From NCBI GenBank assembly GCA_963829835.1, contig CAWHKC010000002.1, positions 62,001 through 126,000 on the forward strand: a stretch of 64,000 nucleotides of DNA. Reading direction: 5' to 3'. This stretch comes from Berkiella sp963829835. GTDB taxonomy: Bacteria; Pseudomonadota; Gammaproteobacteria; Berkiellales; Berkiellaceae. A program made the position numbers and the translations under genes. The notes beneath the pieces were generated by a model. The model did no database searches and was not told the origin of the DNA. It saw nothing but the letters and a program-made list of their open reading frames with translations. Below, piece after piece: positions 26,177 to 34,032 of the stretch (positions are counted from its first letter, which is position 1; every line of letters begins with the position of its first letter).

Positions 26177-27181
26177 TCAGGGGGTTAGACAGTGAAAAGC
26201 ATTATCCACAACACCATTTACTTTAAACATATCTGTAAAATGCTGATACATAATTGCTCTGTCTTCACCTCCATCCGCTGTTAACAATAAACTTTGGCCA
26301 TAAATGGCAATATCTTCTACTATTCTTTCATGGCGATAATAGGCTAATAGCCTTTTATTCACTTCCGTCTTGCCATAACCTTGATAAAAAAGTGTTTCTT
26401 CATGGGGATTATTCCAAACATTGCATATCCCTGCACCAATGAACATAAGATCGCGCTCTTTGGGAGCCATGATAGGTTCATCCCAATCCACTATATAAAG
26501 TTTATCGTTGCTATCGATCAATACATTACCACCGTGAATGTCGGAATGACAAAATACGAATTGTATTGATTGCGCCTGAATTTTCTGACTTAACTGTTCT
26601 GCCTGATCGACCAGTCGATGAATAGCGGTCATTTTCTCTTTCATAAACTGCCAAAGTTTCAATGCGACTTCGTCACCTGTGGCTTTACCTTCAATAGTAA
26701 TAAGGAGCGACCGAACTGCGTCACGCCATTTAGGTGAATAATCTTCGCGTCGGATCTGATTTTGGAAAAGAGGTGGAATATTCAACTCATGCACTTGCCT
26801 CATCGCTTTACCAAGCATAATCCAGTGCTCATCGTTGAGATCACAACTAAAGCCATCTTTTCCTTCAATAAAGGGATAAACAATAATCGTATAATCATCA
26901 ATGAACTTTGAAGGTTGACCTTGTGCTGTACTGATAGGTGGAATAATTTGAGGGATCCCAGCCTCGTGTAAATACTTTGCTATTGCAACGCTAAGTTCAT
27001 GGTGATGACCACGCTTTAATTTTATAAAATAAGATGATAGATCTTTCGTTTGCACTTGATATACTGACGCGTTTATGTCCGCGCCCCAGGGAAGAAATGT
27101 CAATGAAGAAACATCAATACCGTAATCGGTTTTTAGGCAATCTATAATGCGTTTTTCTGAAAGGGGTGGCTTTTCTTTCAT
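26177..27181 (-). CDS. aph(9): APH(9)-Ia-like spectinomycin phosphotransferase
   Basis: A 334-residue kinase closely resembling L. pneumophila APH(9)-Ia, which phosphorylates spectinomycin. The catalytic loop is FCHSDIHGGNVLI, then YIVDWDEPIMAPKERDLMFIGAG, followed by VWNNPHEE, YYRHERIVEDIAIYGQSLL and a similar C-terminus. The N-terminal lobe TDYGIDV...WGADINASVYQ and YFIKLKRGHHHELS is also family-specific. All catalytic residues are present, so activity is plausible. It may have a housekeeping substrate in the environment rather than an antibiotic. ATG 27181 has only a weak ribosome site. Confidence 0.9.
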   Translation of the reverse strand: MKEKPPLSEKRIIDCLKTDYGIDVSSLTFLPWGADINASVYQVQTKDLSSYFIKLKRGHHHELSVAIAKYLHEAGIPQIIPPISTAQGQPSKFIDDYTIIVYPFIEGKDGFSCDLNDEHWIMLGKAMRQVHELNIPPLFQNQIRREDYSPKWRDAVRSLLITIEGKATGDEVALKLWQFMKEKMTAIHRLVDQAEQLSQKIQAQSIQFVFCHSDIHGGNVLIDSNDKLYIVDWDEPIMAPKERDLMFIGAGICNVWNNPHEETLFYQGYGKTEVNKRLLAYYRHERIVEDIAIYGQSLLLTADGGEDRAIMYQHFTDMFKVNGVVDNAFHCLTP

Positions 27182-27228
27182 AATGTTACTTATTTTTGTT
27201 ACCGCTTCTTAGTATGGTTCTTCCAAAA

Positions 27229-28056
27229 TTACATTCGTTTTAAAATGCCATCCATTCCTTCCCTAAAAGTAGGATAGACAAACTGATATCCTAGCGCTTG
27301 GATCTTTTTATTGATACAACGTTTATTGCTCACCTTTAAACGTTGTGGGATTTCCTCTCCAACTGGTGGCCGGTCAACCCCTAAACGTTGAGCTAACCAA
27401 ATTAACATATCGTTGTACAATACGGGTTCACAGTCCACCCCTAAATATATTGCCTCATGGTTTTTGGCATTAGCCAAGAATTGAAATATGCCTACACAAT
27501 CTTCAACATGAATACGATTAGTATAAACAGGTTCAGGGCTCAATTTAATCTGCGCTTGACGAACATTTTCTAATATTCTAGTACGGCCCGGGCCATAAAT
27601 GCCGCCTAATCTCACCACTACGTTTTGTGGATCCATTAACGTCATTTTCTCTCCTTCTAATAAGATTTTGCCAAACTCATCGTTTGGTTGAGTGGCAGAA
27701 TCTTCATCAACAAATTCACTTTTATTTTGTCCATATACCGCTGTAGTAGAGCAAAAAATCACTTTAGGATGATTCTTTAATTTTAACTGCGATAGTAAAT
27801 TTTTAATGCCATCACTATATGCTCGCTGATATGAAGAAATGGTGTGTTCATCAGCAGAAACCAAATAAAAAACCACATCCACATTTGGTAAATTTTCACT
27901 CGTAACGGATGTGACATCAGCAATAATATTTTGAACACCAGGAATGGCCACCGGTCGTCGTTGCAATGCCCATACTTGCGCGCCTTCACTTAAATAAGCT
28001 TTCGCCAGTTTGCTACCAACATATCCACAGCCCACAATTAAGATCCGTTTCATCAT
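27229..28056 (-). CDS. NAD(P)-dependent epimerase/dehydratase family protein (YeeZ-like)
   Basis: At ~275 residues, it starts with a Rossmann motif, RILIVGCGYVGSKLA (G-x-G-x-x-G), and has an extended-SDR-like STTAVYG followed by a TQPNDEFGKILLEGE helix in which the usual YxxxK Tyr is not evident. RLGGIYGPGRTRI is typical of atypical SDRs such as E. coli YeeZ. The substrate is unknown. ATG 28056 overlaps the upstream GNAT stop (ATGA), so it is translationally coupled; the longer frame from 28098 would overlap that gene by ~45 nt and lacks a ribosome site. Confidence 0.85.
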   Translation of the reverse strand: MMKRILIVGCGYVGSKLAKAYLSEGAQVWALQRRPVAIPGVQNIIADVTSVTSENLPNVDVVFYLVSADEHTISSYQRAYSDGIKNLLSQLKLKNHPKVIFCSTTAVYGQNKSEFVDEDSATQPNDEFGKILLEGEKMTLMDPQNVVVRLGGIYGPGRTRILENVRQAQIKLSPEPVYTNRIHVEDCVGIFQFLANAKNHEAIYLGVDCEPVLYNDMLIWLAQRLGVDRPPVGEEIPQRLKVSNKRCINKKIQALGYQFVYPTFREGMDGILKRM

Positions 28057-28484
28057 AGTTTCTTTTTCATATAGTATCTGGTATGACCGGATGGACAATT
28101 TTCCAAGATCCCAAATATTTCATAGCCACTTTTTAAATAAAAGTCTTTTGCCTGGAAATCAAAAGTATCTAAATGTACTAGTTTGGCGCCCATTACTTTA
28201 CCTTCAGACTCAACTTTATTTAGCAATTGACTGCCTAAACCTTTATGACGATATTTTTCATCAACAAAAAGAATATTAACGCACATGCATTCGCCAAAAT
28301 AAAAACAACTTCTAATACCGGCAATAATGGAATCATTATCTTTAATAATATAATCTTTTAAAACCTCAACCTTACCATTGAAATAAATTTGCTTCCCATT
28401 AAACGCATCTATTTTATCATGCAGCTTTTCTGCTTCTTCAATAGTAGCTATTGAGATTTCGTAAGGAAAATTTAAAGCATTCAT
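28053..28484 (-). CDS. GNAT acetyltransferase
   Basis: A 143-residue single GNAT domain. Motif A is YRHKGLGSQLLNKVESEGK after VNILFVDEK, and the end DFYLKSGYEIFGIL is typical of histone acetyltransferase HPA2-like small-molecule acetylases. The substrate is unknown. ATG 28484 follows AGGGGTGA, which also contains the stop of the upstream methyltransferase; the 3' end overlaps the epimerase start. The three genes 27229-29268 are thus one unit. Confidence 0.9.
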   Translation of the reverse strand: MNALNFPYEISIATIEEAEKLHDKIDAFNGKQIYFNGKVEVLKDYIIKDNDSIIAGIRSCFYFGECMCVNILFVDEKYRHKGLGSQLLNKVESEGKVMGAKLVHLDTFDFQAKDFYLKSGYEIFGILENCPSGHTRYYMKKKL

Positions 28485-28488
28485 ATAA

Positions 28489-29268
28489 TCACCCCTGCTT
28501 CTTCGCAACCATCACAATACAGTCGGTTTTGCTATCAATGAATTTTTCACCCGCAATTCCACATTGAGATAAAACCTTAAACCCATTCCTTTGTAACATT
28601 TCCTTAAGTTGTTTCGCCGAATAAATCTGCAAGGTCTGTGAAGTATTTGTTACTTTTGGCTTGTTATTGCCTTTTTGCTCAAAACCAGTCGTATAAGAAG
28701 CCAGTATGCCATCTTGGTCTACAGTGCTATATTGAAAAACACGCGTTTTAGTGTTACCAACCGTTTTTTGCCAATCAATTGTTAGCTTCGTTATTTGATC
28801 GTCCTTTGAGAGATAACTTAAGTTATTAATATCAAAGATATATAACCCACCCGTTTTTAAGTTACTACCAACATTCCGCATTGTTTTTTCAAAATCTTTC
28901 TTTGTTAGATGCCCAATGGCATTGAATATCGTAATCACGGCATCAAATGTGCCAAGCTGTGAGTTTCGCATATCGCCTTTGAGGAATTTTACATCACATT
29001 TTTCTTTCTTGGCTCTGTTTCTTGCCGCTTTCAACATATTGGCATTAATATCTGAGCCAAGCACCTGGAAGCCGCGTTTGGCAAGCCAGAAAATCTGAGA
29101 GCCTGTACCACAGGTCAGATCAAGAACAGACTTAACCTTGTGCTTCTTAAGAATTTTCTCTAATGTATTATTAATTACTTTTGAATTTTCTTCGTTAAAA
29201 GCATCATAATATTTCGCATCTTCATTATAATGAGAAGATTTGGCTGTAGTATGTTTTATACGCTTCAT
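28489..29268 (-). CDS. Class I SAM-dependent methyltransferase
   Basis: A 259-residue Rossmann-fold methyltransferase. Motif I, VLDLTCGTGSQIFWLAKRG, binds the SAM methionine and ribose, DINANMLKAAR is motif post-I, and TFDAVITIFNAIGHLTK is motif II. A beta insertion in the C-terminal half and a final AKQLKEMLQRNGF helix are typical of small-molecule methyltransferases. The substrate is unknown. ATG 29268 is preceded by GAGAG; only a few nt separate it from the downstream GNAT gene. Confidence 0.9.
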   Translation of the reverse strand: MKRIKHTTAKSSHYNEDAKYYDAFNEENSKVINNTLEKILKKHKVKSVLDLTCGTGSQIFWLAKRGFQVLGSDINANMLKAARNRAKKEKCDVKFLKGDMRNSQLGTFDAVITIFNAIGHLTKKDFEKTMRNVGSNLKTGGLYIFDINNLSYLSKDDQITKLTIDWQKTVGNTKTRVFQYSTVDQDGILASYTTGFEQKGNNKPKVTNTSQTLQIYSAKQLKEMLQRNGFKVLSQCGIAGEKFIDSKTDCIVMVAKKQG

Positions 29269-29294
29269 TTATTCACTCTCATAAAATTTTATAA

Positions 29295-30170
29295 CTAACA
29301 CCAATACAGTTCTGGATATCGAAAATATTTAGCATTAAATGAGAACTTTTCAGAAACCATAATGCAGCACTCCGGTCCTGCTAAAGTAGCGGTATAATCT
29401 TTTTCATCTAAAAATTTCTCTGGGCAAAACTGTAATACTATTTTATCAAATTTACTCGGTATTACTTCTAGAATGTCAGGAATTTGATATTGCTTTGGAC
29501 TAACAATTTCTTTTATATAAAGTGTGCTATTAATTATTTCATAAACTAGCAATGCATTTAATTTTTCTGAATAATGCAAAATTTTATGTAATGTATTTAG
29601 AATAAAAAGAGAAGTTGCATTTTTATTGATAGCACTGAACTGATTTGATAGTGGCAGGCGAGTAGCTAACAGATCATGCATTAAATTTAAATCATTAGCA
29701 TTATCTACAGATAATATTCGTAGGTCAGAGACTTTTTGATTAAATTTAAGCTTCTCACCTACAACGAAATCATATTCTGGAAGCATTGCTTTATAAGGAT
29801 AAGATTTATACAAATAAGGCTTTGTGGTAAACAATACAGAGGAATCAAATTTATCCTCCACATATTGCATGGTCTCTTGCATTAGTTGCTTAAAATAACC
29901 TTTGCCTCGGTGTTCAGGTTTTACACAAACACCATGTATTGAAGCGCTATGGTGCTCATTTCCATTTAACATGAAAGTTAATGGCCATACGCCTGCATGG
30001 GCTATAATTTCGCCCTTTTCTTCTACTATAAACGGAATTGATTCTTGTGGCCAAGAAGCGCCATATTTTATTCCATTCAATGCAAACTCTTTGCACCCTG
30101 GAAAAACCTCATTGATGAGATTGATACAACGTTCAAACAGTAAGGGATCTTTAGCATAGCTGGCAATCAT
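29295..30170 (-). CDS. Eis-like GNAT acetyltransferase with C-terminal extension
   Basis: At 291 residues this is about twice the length of its GNAT neighbours. The N-terminal GNAT domain carries GVCVKPEHRGKGYFKQLMQE, a motif A close to that of Eis-type acetyltransferases, after HSASIHG. The C-terminal ~150 residues (from ~150) look like a second, degenerate GNAT or SCP-like domain. It could acetylate amino groups of an aminoglycoside-like or peptide substrate, but no evidence singles one out. GAGAG precedes ATG 30170, 2 nt after the upstream GNAT stop. Confidence 0.85.
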   Translation of the reverse strand: MIASYAKDPLLFERCINLINEVFPGCKEFALNGIKYGASWPQESIPFIVEEKGEIIAHAGVWPLTFMLNGNEHHSASIHGVCVKPEHRGKGYFKQLMQETMQYVEDKFDSSVLFTTKPYLYKSYPYKAMLPEYDFVVGEKLKFNQKVSDLRILSVDNANDLNLMHDLLATRLPLSNQFSAINKNATSLFILNTLHKILHYSEKLNALLVYEIINSTLYIKEIVSPKQYQIPDILEVIPSKFDKIVLQFCPEKFLDEKDYTATLAGPECCIMVSEKFSFNAKYFRYPELYWC

Positions 30171-30172
30171 TG

Positions 30173-30607
30173 TTAGCTCTCATCAAAATATTTAATGAAA
30201 AAGGTCATTGTTAACTTGGGATTTTCGATGTTCTCTCGGACAAATTCCACCTTATAGCCGCATTTTTTGTAAAAATCGGGTGCCTGAAAGGCACAAGAAA
30301 CGGTATTGATGTTATGGAAGCCTTTACCTTTAAAATGATTTTCAAGTTCTGTGAGTAATTTTTTACCGTACCCTTTGCCTCGATGAGCCTTGTCTATCCA
30401 TAGATCTTTGATGTGTATGCATGAGTATGAACTAAAAGCATCTAATACCCCTATCACATCATTCTTATCATCATAGAGTATGAAAGCAAACGGGGTGTAG
30501 TTAACACCAATCCCATTCTTAAGTTCATATTCTTCTAAGCCTTTTTCCATTTTCTCTTGGACATCAAATGAAAGATCATCTACAAAAGATATTTTGAAGT
30601 TATTCAT
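30173..30607 (-). CDS. GNAT acetyltransferase (paralogue of the gene at 13.0 kb)
   Basis: This 144-residue protein parallels the one at 13010-13471 along the whole length, sharing the N-terminus MNN-KI-FVD, motif A HRGKGYGKKLL, the KGF-NIN strand and AFQAPDFYKKCGY. The two flank the acetyltransferase region, suggesting an internal duplication. The substrate is unknown. ATG 30607 overlaps the MepB stop (ATGA). Confidence 0.9.
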   Translation of the reverse strand: MNNFKISFVDDLSFDVQEKMEKGLEEYELKNGIGVNYTPFAFILYDDKNDVIGVLDAFSSYSCIHIKDLWIDKAHRGKGYGKKLLTELENHFKGKGFHNINTVSCAFQAPDFYKKCGYKVEFVRENIENPKLTMTFFIKYFDES

Positions 30608-31143
30608 AATGTTTTTTCTTTTATCTTATTAGCGTAAAGTTTTTTAGCACGCTCACGGTCAATTTGACCATCAAACGGAATTTCCAGAAAATACTCCAAC
30701 TGCCACTTTTGCGTTTTTTGAGCCTGCTTGCTGGTTGTCTTATCCCAAGGCGGATAAACTCGCATTGCCCTTTTCCCACCCTTACCTTCAATTGAAACGA
30801 TATCATGTTCAATTAATGCCGCTTTTGGAAAAACAAACTGTCCGAAGTGGTTATCAAAACGGGTGGCAATAATAAATAAATCAATAGGATCAGATTTATC
30901 AAAGGGTTGAATTGCCCCTTTATCTTTTCTTTTCCATAAGGTCACAAATTGACCAATTTTGGTTGGCGTGATCTTGGCGACACGAAATCTAACCTTAAAC
31001 CCATTCACTTCAAATTTTGCGGCACTATATTCTGCGCTTTCAGGTTCCAATTGAGCTTGGGAATAGGAAAAATGGTTTGGTTTAAAAACATGATCTTGGA
31101 TGACAAGAAGATCTTTTATGGGTGAGTTCAGGGATTTAATCAT
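30604..31143 (-). CDS. MepB family protein
   Basis: The segments GQFVTLWKRKDKG, IQPFDKSDPIDLFII, GQFVFPKAALIEHDIVS and MRVYPPWD...SKQAQKTQKWQLEYF fit the MepB family, first named from the S. aureus mepRAB locus. The role of MepB is not established. No MepA or MepR homologue is nearby. ATG 31143 is chosen (GAG 7 nt upstream); ATG 31167 is in frame. The stop overlaps the next GNAT start, so these two and the Eis-like gene form a unit. Confidence 0.85.
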   Translation of the reverse strand: MIKSLNSPIKDLLVIQDHVFKPNHFSYSQAQLEPESAEYSAAKFEVNGFKVRFRVAKITPTKIGQFVTLWKRKDKGAIQPFDKSDPIDLFIIATRFDNHFGQFVFPKAALIEHDIVSIEGKGGKRAMRVYPPWDKTTSKQAQKTQKWQLEYFLEIPFDGQIDRERAKKLYANKIKEKTL

Positions 31144-31344
31144 AATGAAACTCAAGCGCCTATGCATACATTACATTAAAAATATCATTTTAAATAAACT
31201 CTGAGTATATAAATTTAGCCATTATTAATGTAAGGGTATTTTAGCTAAATTTTTGCATTAATAATCAATAGCTTATGTCTAACACTTGATTATCGTTTCC
31301 TTTTGGGCTACACTTGTGGCTTAAAAGGCAACATAGAGAAACTT

Positions 31345-31923
31345 ATGTCACTCTCTGCTTTATTATTTCCAGAATATCGCCAACGAGTGCTTGGTTTGCT
31401 ATTGCTACACCCAGAAGCTCGCTATCACCTGCGTGAGATTGCTCGGCTAACAAGTACTTCCCCTGGAACTCTCAACCGTGAATTATCTAAACTTGTGAAA
31501 GCCGATGTATTAATACGTGAGGTTAGCGGTAAGCAAGTATACTATCAAGCCAATATCGCTTTACCGATATTTGAAGAACTTGCAAGTATATTGCGTAAGA
31601 CATCTGGATTAGTCGATGTATTAGGAAATGCACTTGCTCCATTAACAGAAAAAATCGATGTAGCAATTGTTTTTGGATCCTTAGGTCGTGGAACTGAAAA
31701 CTTCAGAAGTGATGTTGATGTGTTAATAATTGGTGAAATTGGCTTTGCAGAAGCAGTTCAAGCCCTTTATACTGCACAAGCTACAGTGGGACGAGAAATT
31801 AATCCAAAAGTTTACTTGAAAAAAGAATGGAAAAAATTGGTGGATAAAAAGGATCCGTTTGTTCAAGAAATTTTGAACAATCCAAAATTATTCATTATTG
31901 GAGATAGCTGTGACCTTCAATAA
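31345..31923 (+). CDS. Winged-helix plus MNT-type nucleotidyltransferase, partner of a HEPN protein
   Basis: Residues ~5-75 form an ArsR-like winged helix (YHLREIARLTSTSPGTLNRELSKL). Residues ~95-190 form a minimal nucleotidyltransferase with GSLGRGTENFRSDVDVL: the GS motif and the paired Asp of D-x-D. Such wHTH-MNT proteins accompany HEPN proteins as MNT/HEPN toxin-antitoxin pairs, where the MNT subunit can nucleotidylate and silence the HEPN toxin. ATG 31345 is used; upstream TTG 31303 lacks a ribosome site. It overlaps the HEPN gene by 14 nt. Confidence 0.87.
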   Translation: MSLSALLFPEYRQRVLGLLLLHPEARYHLREIARLTSTSPGTLNRELSKLVKADVLIREVSGKQVYYQANIALPIFEELASILRKTSGLVDVLGNALAPLTEKIDVAIVFGSLGRGTENFRSDVDVLIIGEIGFAEAVQALYTAQATVGREINPKVYLKKEWKKLVDKKDPFVQEILNNPKLFIIGDSCDLQ

Positions 31924-32353
31924 TCTCATCGGGATATCGCTTGAAAAAATTCACCCTCATCAAGAATCAATTAATAAGCTTCTTATCGCTGCCCAAAGAA
32001 ATATTGCAGATTCCAAAGTCTTAGCTGTAAGTGCTGAAAATCGTTTTGATGCTGCTTATAAAGCAATCATGCAAATATCGAATGCAGCCTTACAAGCTCA
32101 TGGCTATCGAACATTAACTAGTAAGCCTGGTCATCATCAAACAATGATTCAATTGTTACCTCAAACTTTAGGAATTGATAACAAAACTGTTATATTGTTA
32201 GATACTATGCGTAAGCAACGCAATGTCGCCGACTATTCAGGTGATATCGTACCAGAGAGCACTGTAAAGGAATGTGTTAATCAGGCTGAAAAATTGTTGA
32301 AAAACTTTAAAGATTGGCTAAATTCGAATCGACCAGAATTACTTAGAAGTTAA
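31910..32353 (+). CDS. HEPN-domain protein, candidate toxin of an MNT/HEPN pair
   Basis: A 147-residue all-helical protein with HEPN features: an N-terminal helix pair, RFDAAYKAIMQISNAALQAHGYR, and a C-terminal RKQRNVADYSGD that fits the R-x-x-R-N..Y signature of HEPN proteins. Many HEPN proteins are ribonucleases using an R-x4-6-H site; here Asn replaces His at that position, so catalysis is uncertain. GTG 31910 is chosen since GGAG is 6 nt upstream and the reading overlaps the MNT gene end, giving coupled translation. Confidence 0.8.
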   Translation: MTFNNLIGISLEKIHPHQESINKLLIAAQRNIADSKVLAVSAENRFDAAYKAIMQISNAALQAHGYRTLTSKPGHHQTMIQLLPQTLGIDNKTVILLDTMRKQRNVADYSGDIVPESTVKECVNQAEKLLKNFKDWLNSNRPELLRS

Positions 32354-32438
32354 AAGAAACCGTGACTTGCTTTGGCTGCCTTTATTAAATTTCCTGTATA
32401 CCATCGATAATGCCATTAAATTAATGCTGCCTATCACC

Positions 32439-32939
32439 TTATTTCTCCAGATCTTTCAATATTATGCTCAAATCATCTTCAATTGATTTTGTTTCTAAGG
32501 TTAAATTAGCAACTTCTTCATATAGGCTATCGCGTTCTTTATGTAGCTTATCTAGGAATGCTTTTAGATCGATAGGAAATAGCGGAGCGGGTCCCGTTGA
32601 CATACGTTCAATTTGCACGGGGGTATTAACTTTTAAATAAATAACATATTCGCCAGCTAGTAGTTTTCTATTTTTTTCATTGAGAATAAAACTATCTTCT
32701 GTTGTGATAACAATATGGTCTTTATCAAGATAATGAGACAATATTTCATTTTGACATTTAAAAAAGGCTTCTTCACCTTGTTTACCAATAATCTCGTTTA
32801 ATGGACGCCCAATATAACGTTCCATTCCTATATTTGTGTCAATGTGCTTCCAACCTAATTTTTCTGCTAATGTATTACCAAGTAATGATTTACCTGCCCC
32901 CATATGACCTACGATAACGATACGATTATGCTTATTCAT
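32439..32939 (-). CDS. Shikimate kinase-like P-loop protein, atypical
   Basis: This 166-residue protein has an AroK-like fold, with Walker A GHMGAGKSLLG and the D-T-N-x-x-x-E pattern after GWKHIDT, then RPLNEIIGKQGEEAFFKCQNEIL. In genuine shikimate kinases a GGG motif that contacts shikimate follows; here ITTEDSF takes its place, and the substrate Arg (after GEE) is missing. It may phosphorylate a different small molecule or be a degenerate paralogue. GGAGG precedes ATG 32939. Confidence 0.75.
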   Translation of the reverse strand: MNKHNRIVIVGHMGAGKSLLGNTLAEKLGWKHIDTNIGMERYIGRPLNEIIGKQGEEAFFKCQNEILSHYLDKDHIVITTEDSFILNEKNRKLLAGEYVIYLKVNTPVQIERMSTGPAPLFPIDLKAFLDKLHKERDSLYEEVANLTLETKSIEDDLSIILKDLEK

Positions 32940-33122
32940 TTAAATATCCTCCGAAAAAGTTATACATTACCTAAGGTGGGGGCTAATGAAACACCTGCAA
33001 TTAGAAAATATCAGCTTACTTACTAACATGTGCTCATGATTGTTTAACAATAGTTTATGATCGAATATGATTCAATACCTAATATACTCTTTCAAGTTTG
33101 GATTTAGAGTAGGAGACATCTT

Positions 33123-33926
33123 GTGCTCAATCGTATTGAAGACACGGCATTAAAACACTTTGCTTTCCTTCCGGAATGCGTTGGCTTTGCTCCGAAGGAG
33201 AATAATGGGGTAACCTTGATTAATTGTGGGCTAGGTTCATCCATGTTTAATATTGCCTTTGGTGGCCTACAATCACCCAAACAAAATTGGCCCCATGACA
33301 TACAAAATGTTATCCAAGAATTTAAAGGGCAGCCTTTTGCCTGGTGGGTGCCACATTCAGTTTACCAAGCAGAGTTGGGTTCTGAGTTGGAAAACATGGG
33401 TTTAAAAATTGAAACCACTGAACATGCCATGATTTGCGAGCTTGATTCTTTTCACGACACCCAACAACAAACTGAAGTTCAATTTATAAGAGTTAAAAAT
33501 AAAGAAAAGCTTCAGGATTTTGTAAGCATACTCGAACCTTATGATCCAACTGCTAAAACATTCTATGAAAAGCTAACACCATCCATGCTTAATCAAAACG
33601 AAAATTTGTTTGTAGGTTATTATCAAAAAAAGCCCGTAGTGATTGGCATACTATTTCTGAATCAAGACACTGCTGGCATCTTTAGTGTACTTACCAGTGA
33701 AACTGAACGCGGTAAAGGCTATGGCTCAGATTTAATGAAACACTTAATGAGCTTTGCAAAAGATTCAGGGTTAAAATATGCCTCACTTTCTGCTTCTAGT
33801 GATTCAGGTTATAGAATCTATGAGCGATTAGGGTTTAAAAGAATTGGGCAATTTGAGTGTTTTGAGTATAGCATAATCACTTCCTGTATATTTTATAATG
33901 ACGTACATAAAAAAATATGTAGTTAA
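33123..33926 (+). CDS. GNAT acetyltransferase with N-terminal extension
   Basis: A 267-residue protein whose C-terminal half is a GNAT domain: TERGKGYGSDLMKHLMSFA (motif A) after AGIFSVLTSE, then YRIYERLGFKRIGQFECFEY. The N-terminal ~130 residues resemble the degenerate first domain of two-domain GNATs, which may serve in substrate binding. GTG 33123 is chosen because AGGAG lies 7 nt upstream. TATACT at ~33082 could be its -10. It closes the acetyltransferase-rich region. Confidence 0.87.
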   Translation: MLNRIEDTALKHFAFLPECVGFAPKENNGVTLINCGLGSSMFNIAFGGLQSPKQNWPHDIQNVIQEFKGQPFAWWVPHSVYQAELGSELENMGLKIETTEHAMICELDSFHDTQQQTEVQFIRVKNKEKLQDFVSILEPYDPTAKTFYEKLTPSMLNQNENLFVGYYQKKPVVIGILFLNQDTAGIFSVLTSETERGKGYGSDLMKHLMSFAKDSGLKYASLSASSDSGYRIYERLGFKRIGQFECFEYSIITSCIFYNDVHKKICS

Positions 33927-34032
33927 AATCACCACAAATGACTGATTTTTTAAGTATTACTATTGTTTGTTTGCATCCTACCTTGATTTCTATTAAATTA
34001 TCTGAACAAAATTTTACTCAAAGAGGTTCGAT

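Noticed and set aside
13010..33926. Integron gene-cassette array (many GNAT and resistance-type genes in one direction)
   Set aside because: No attC-like sites between genes, most gaps are 0-30 nt with ATGA overlaps, and no integrase is visible.
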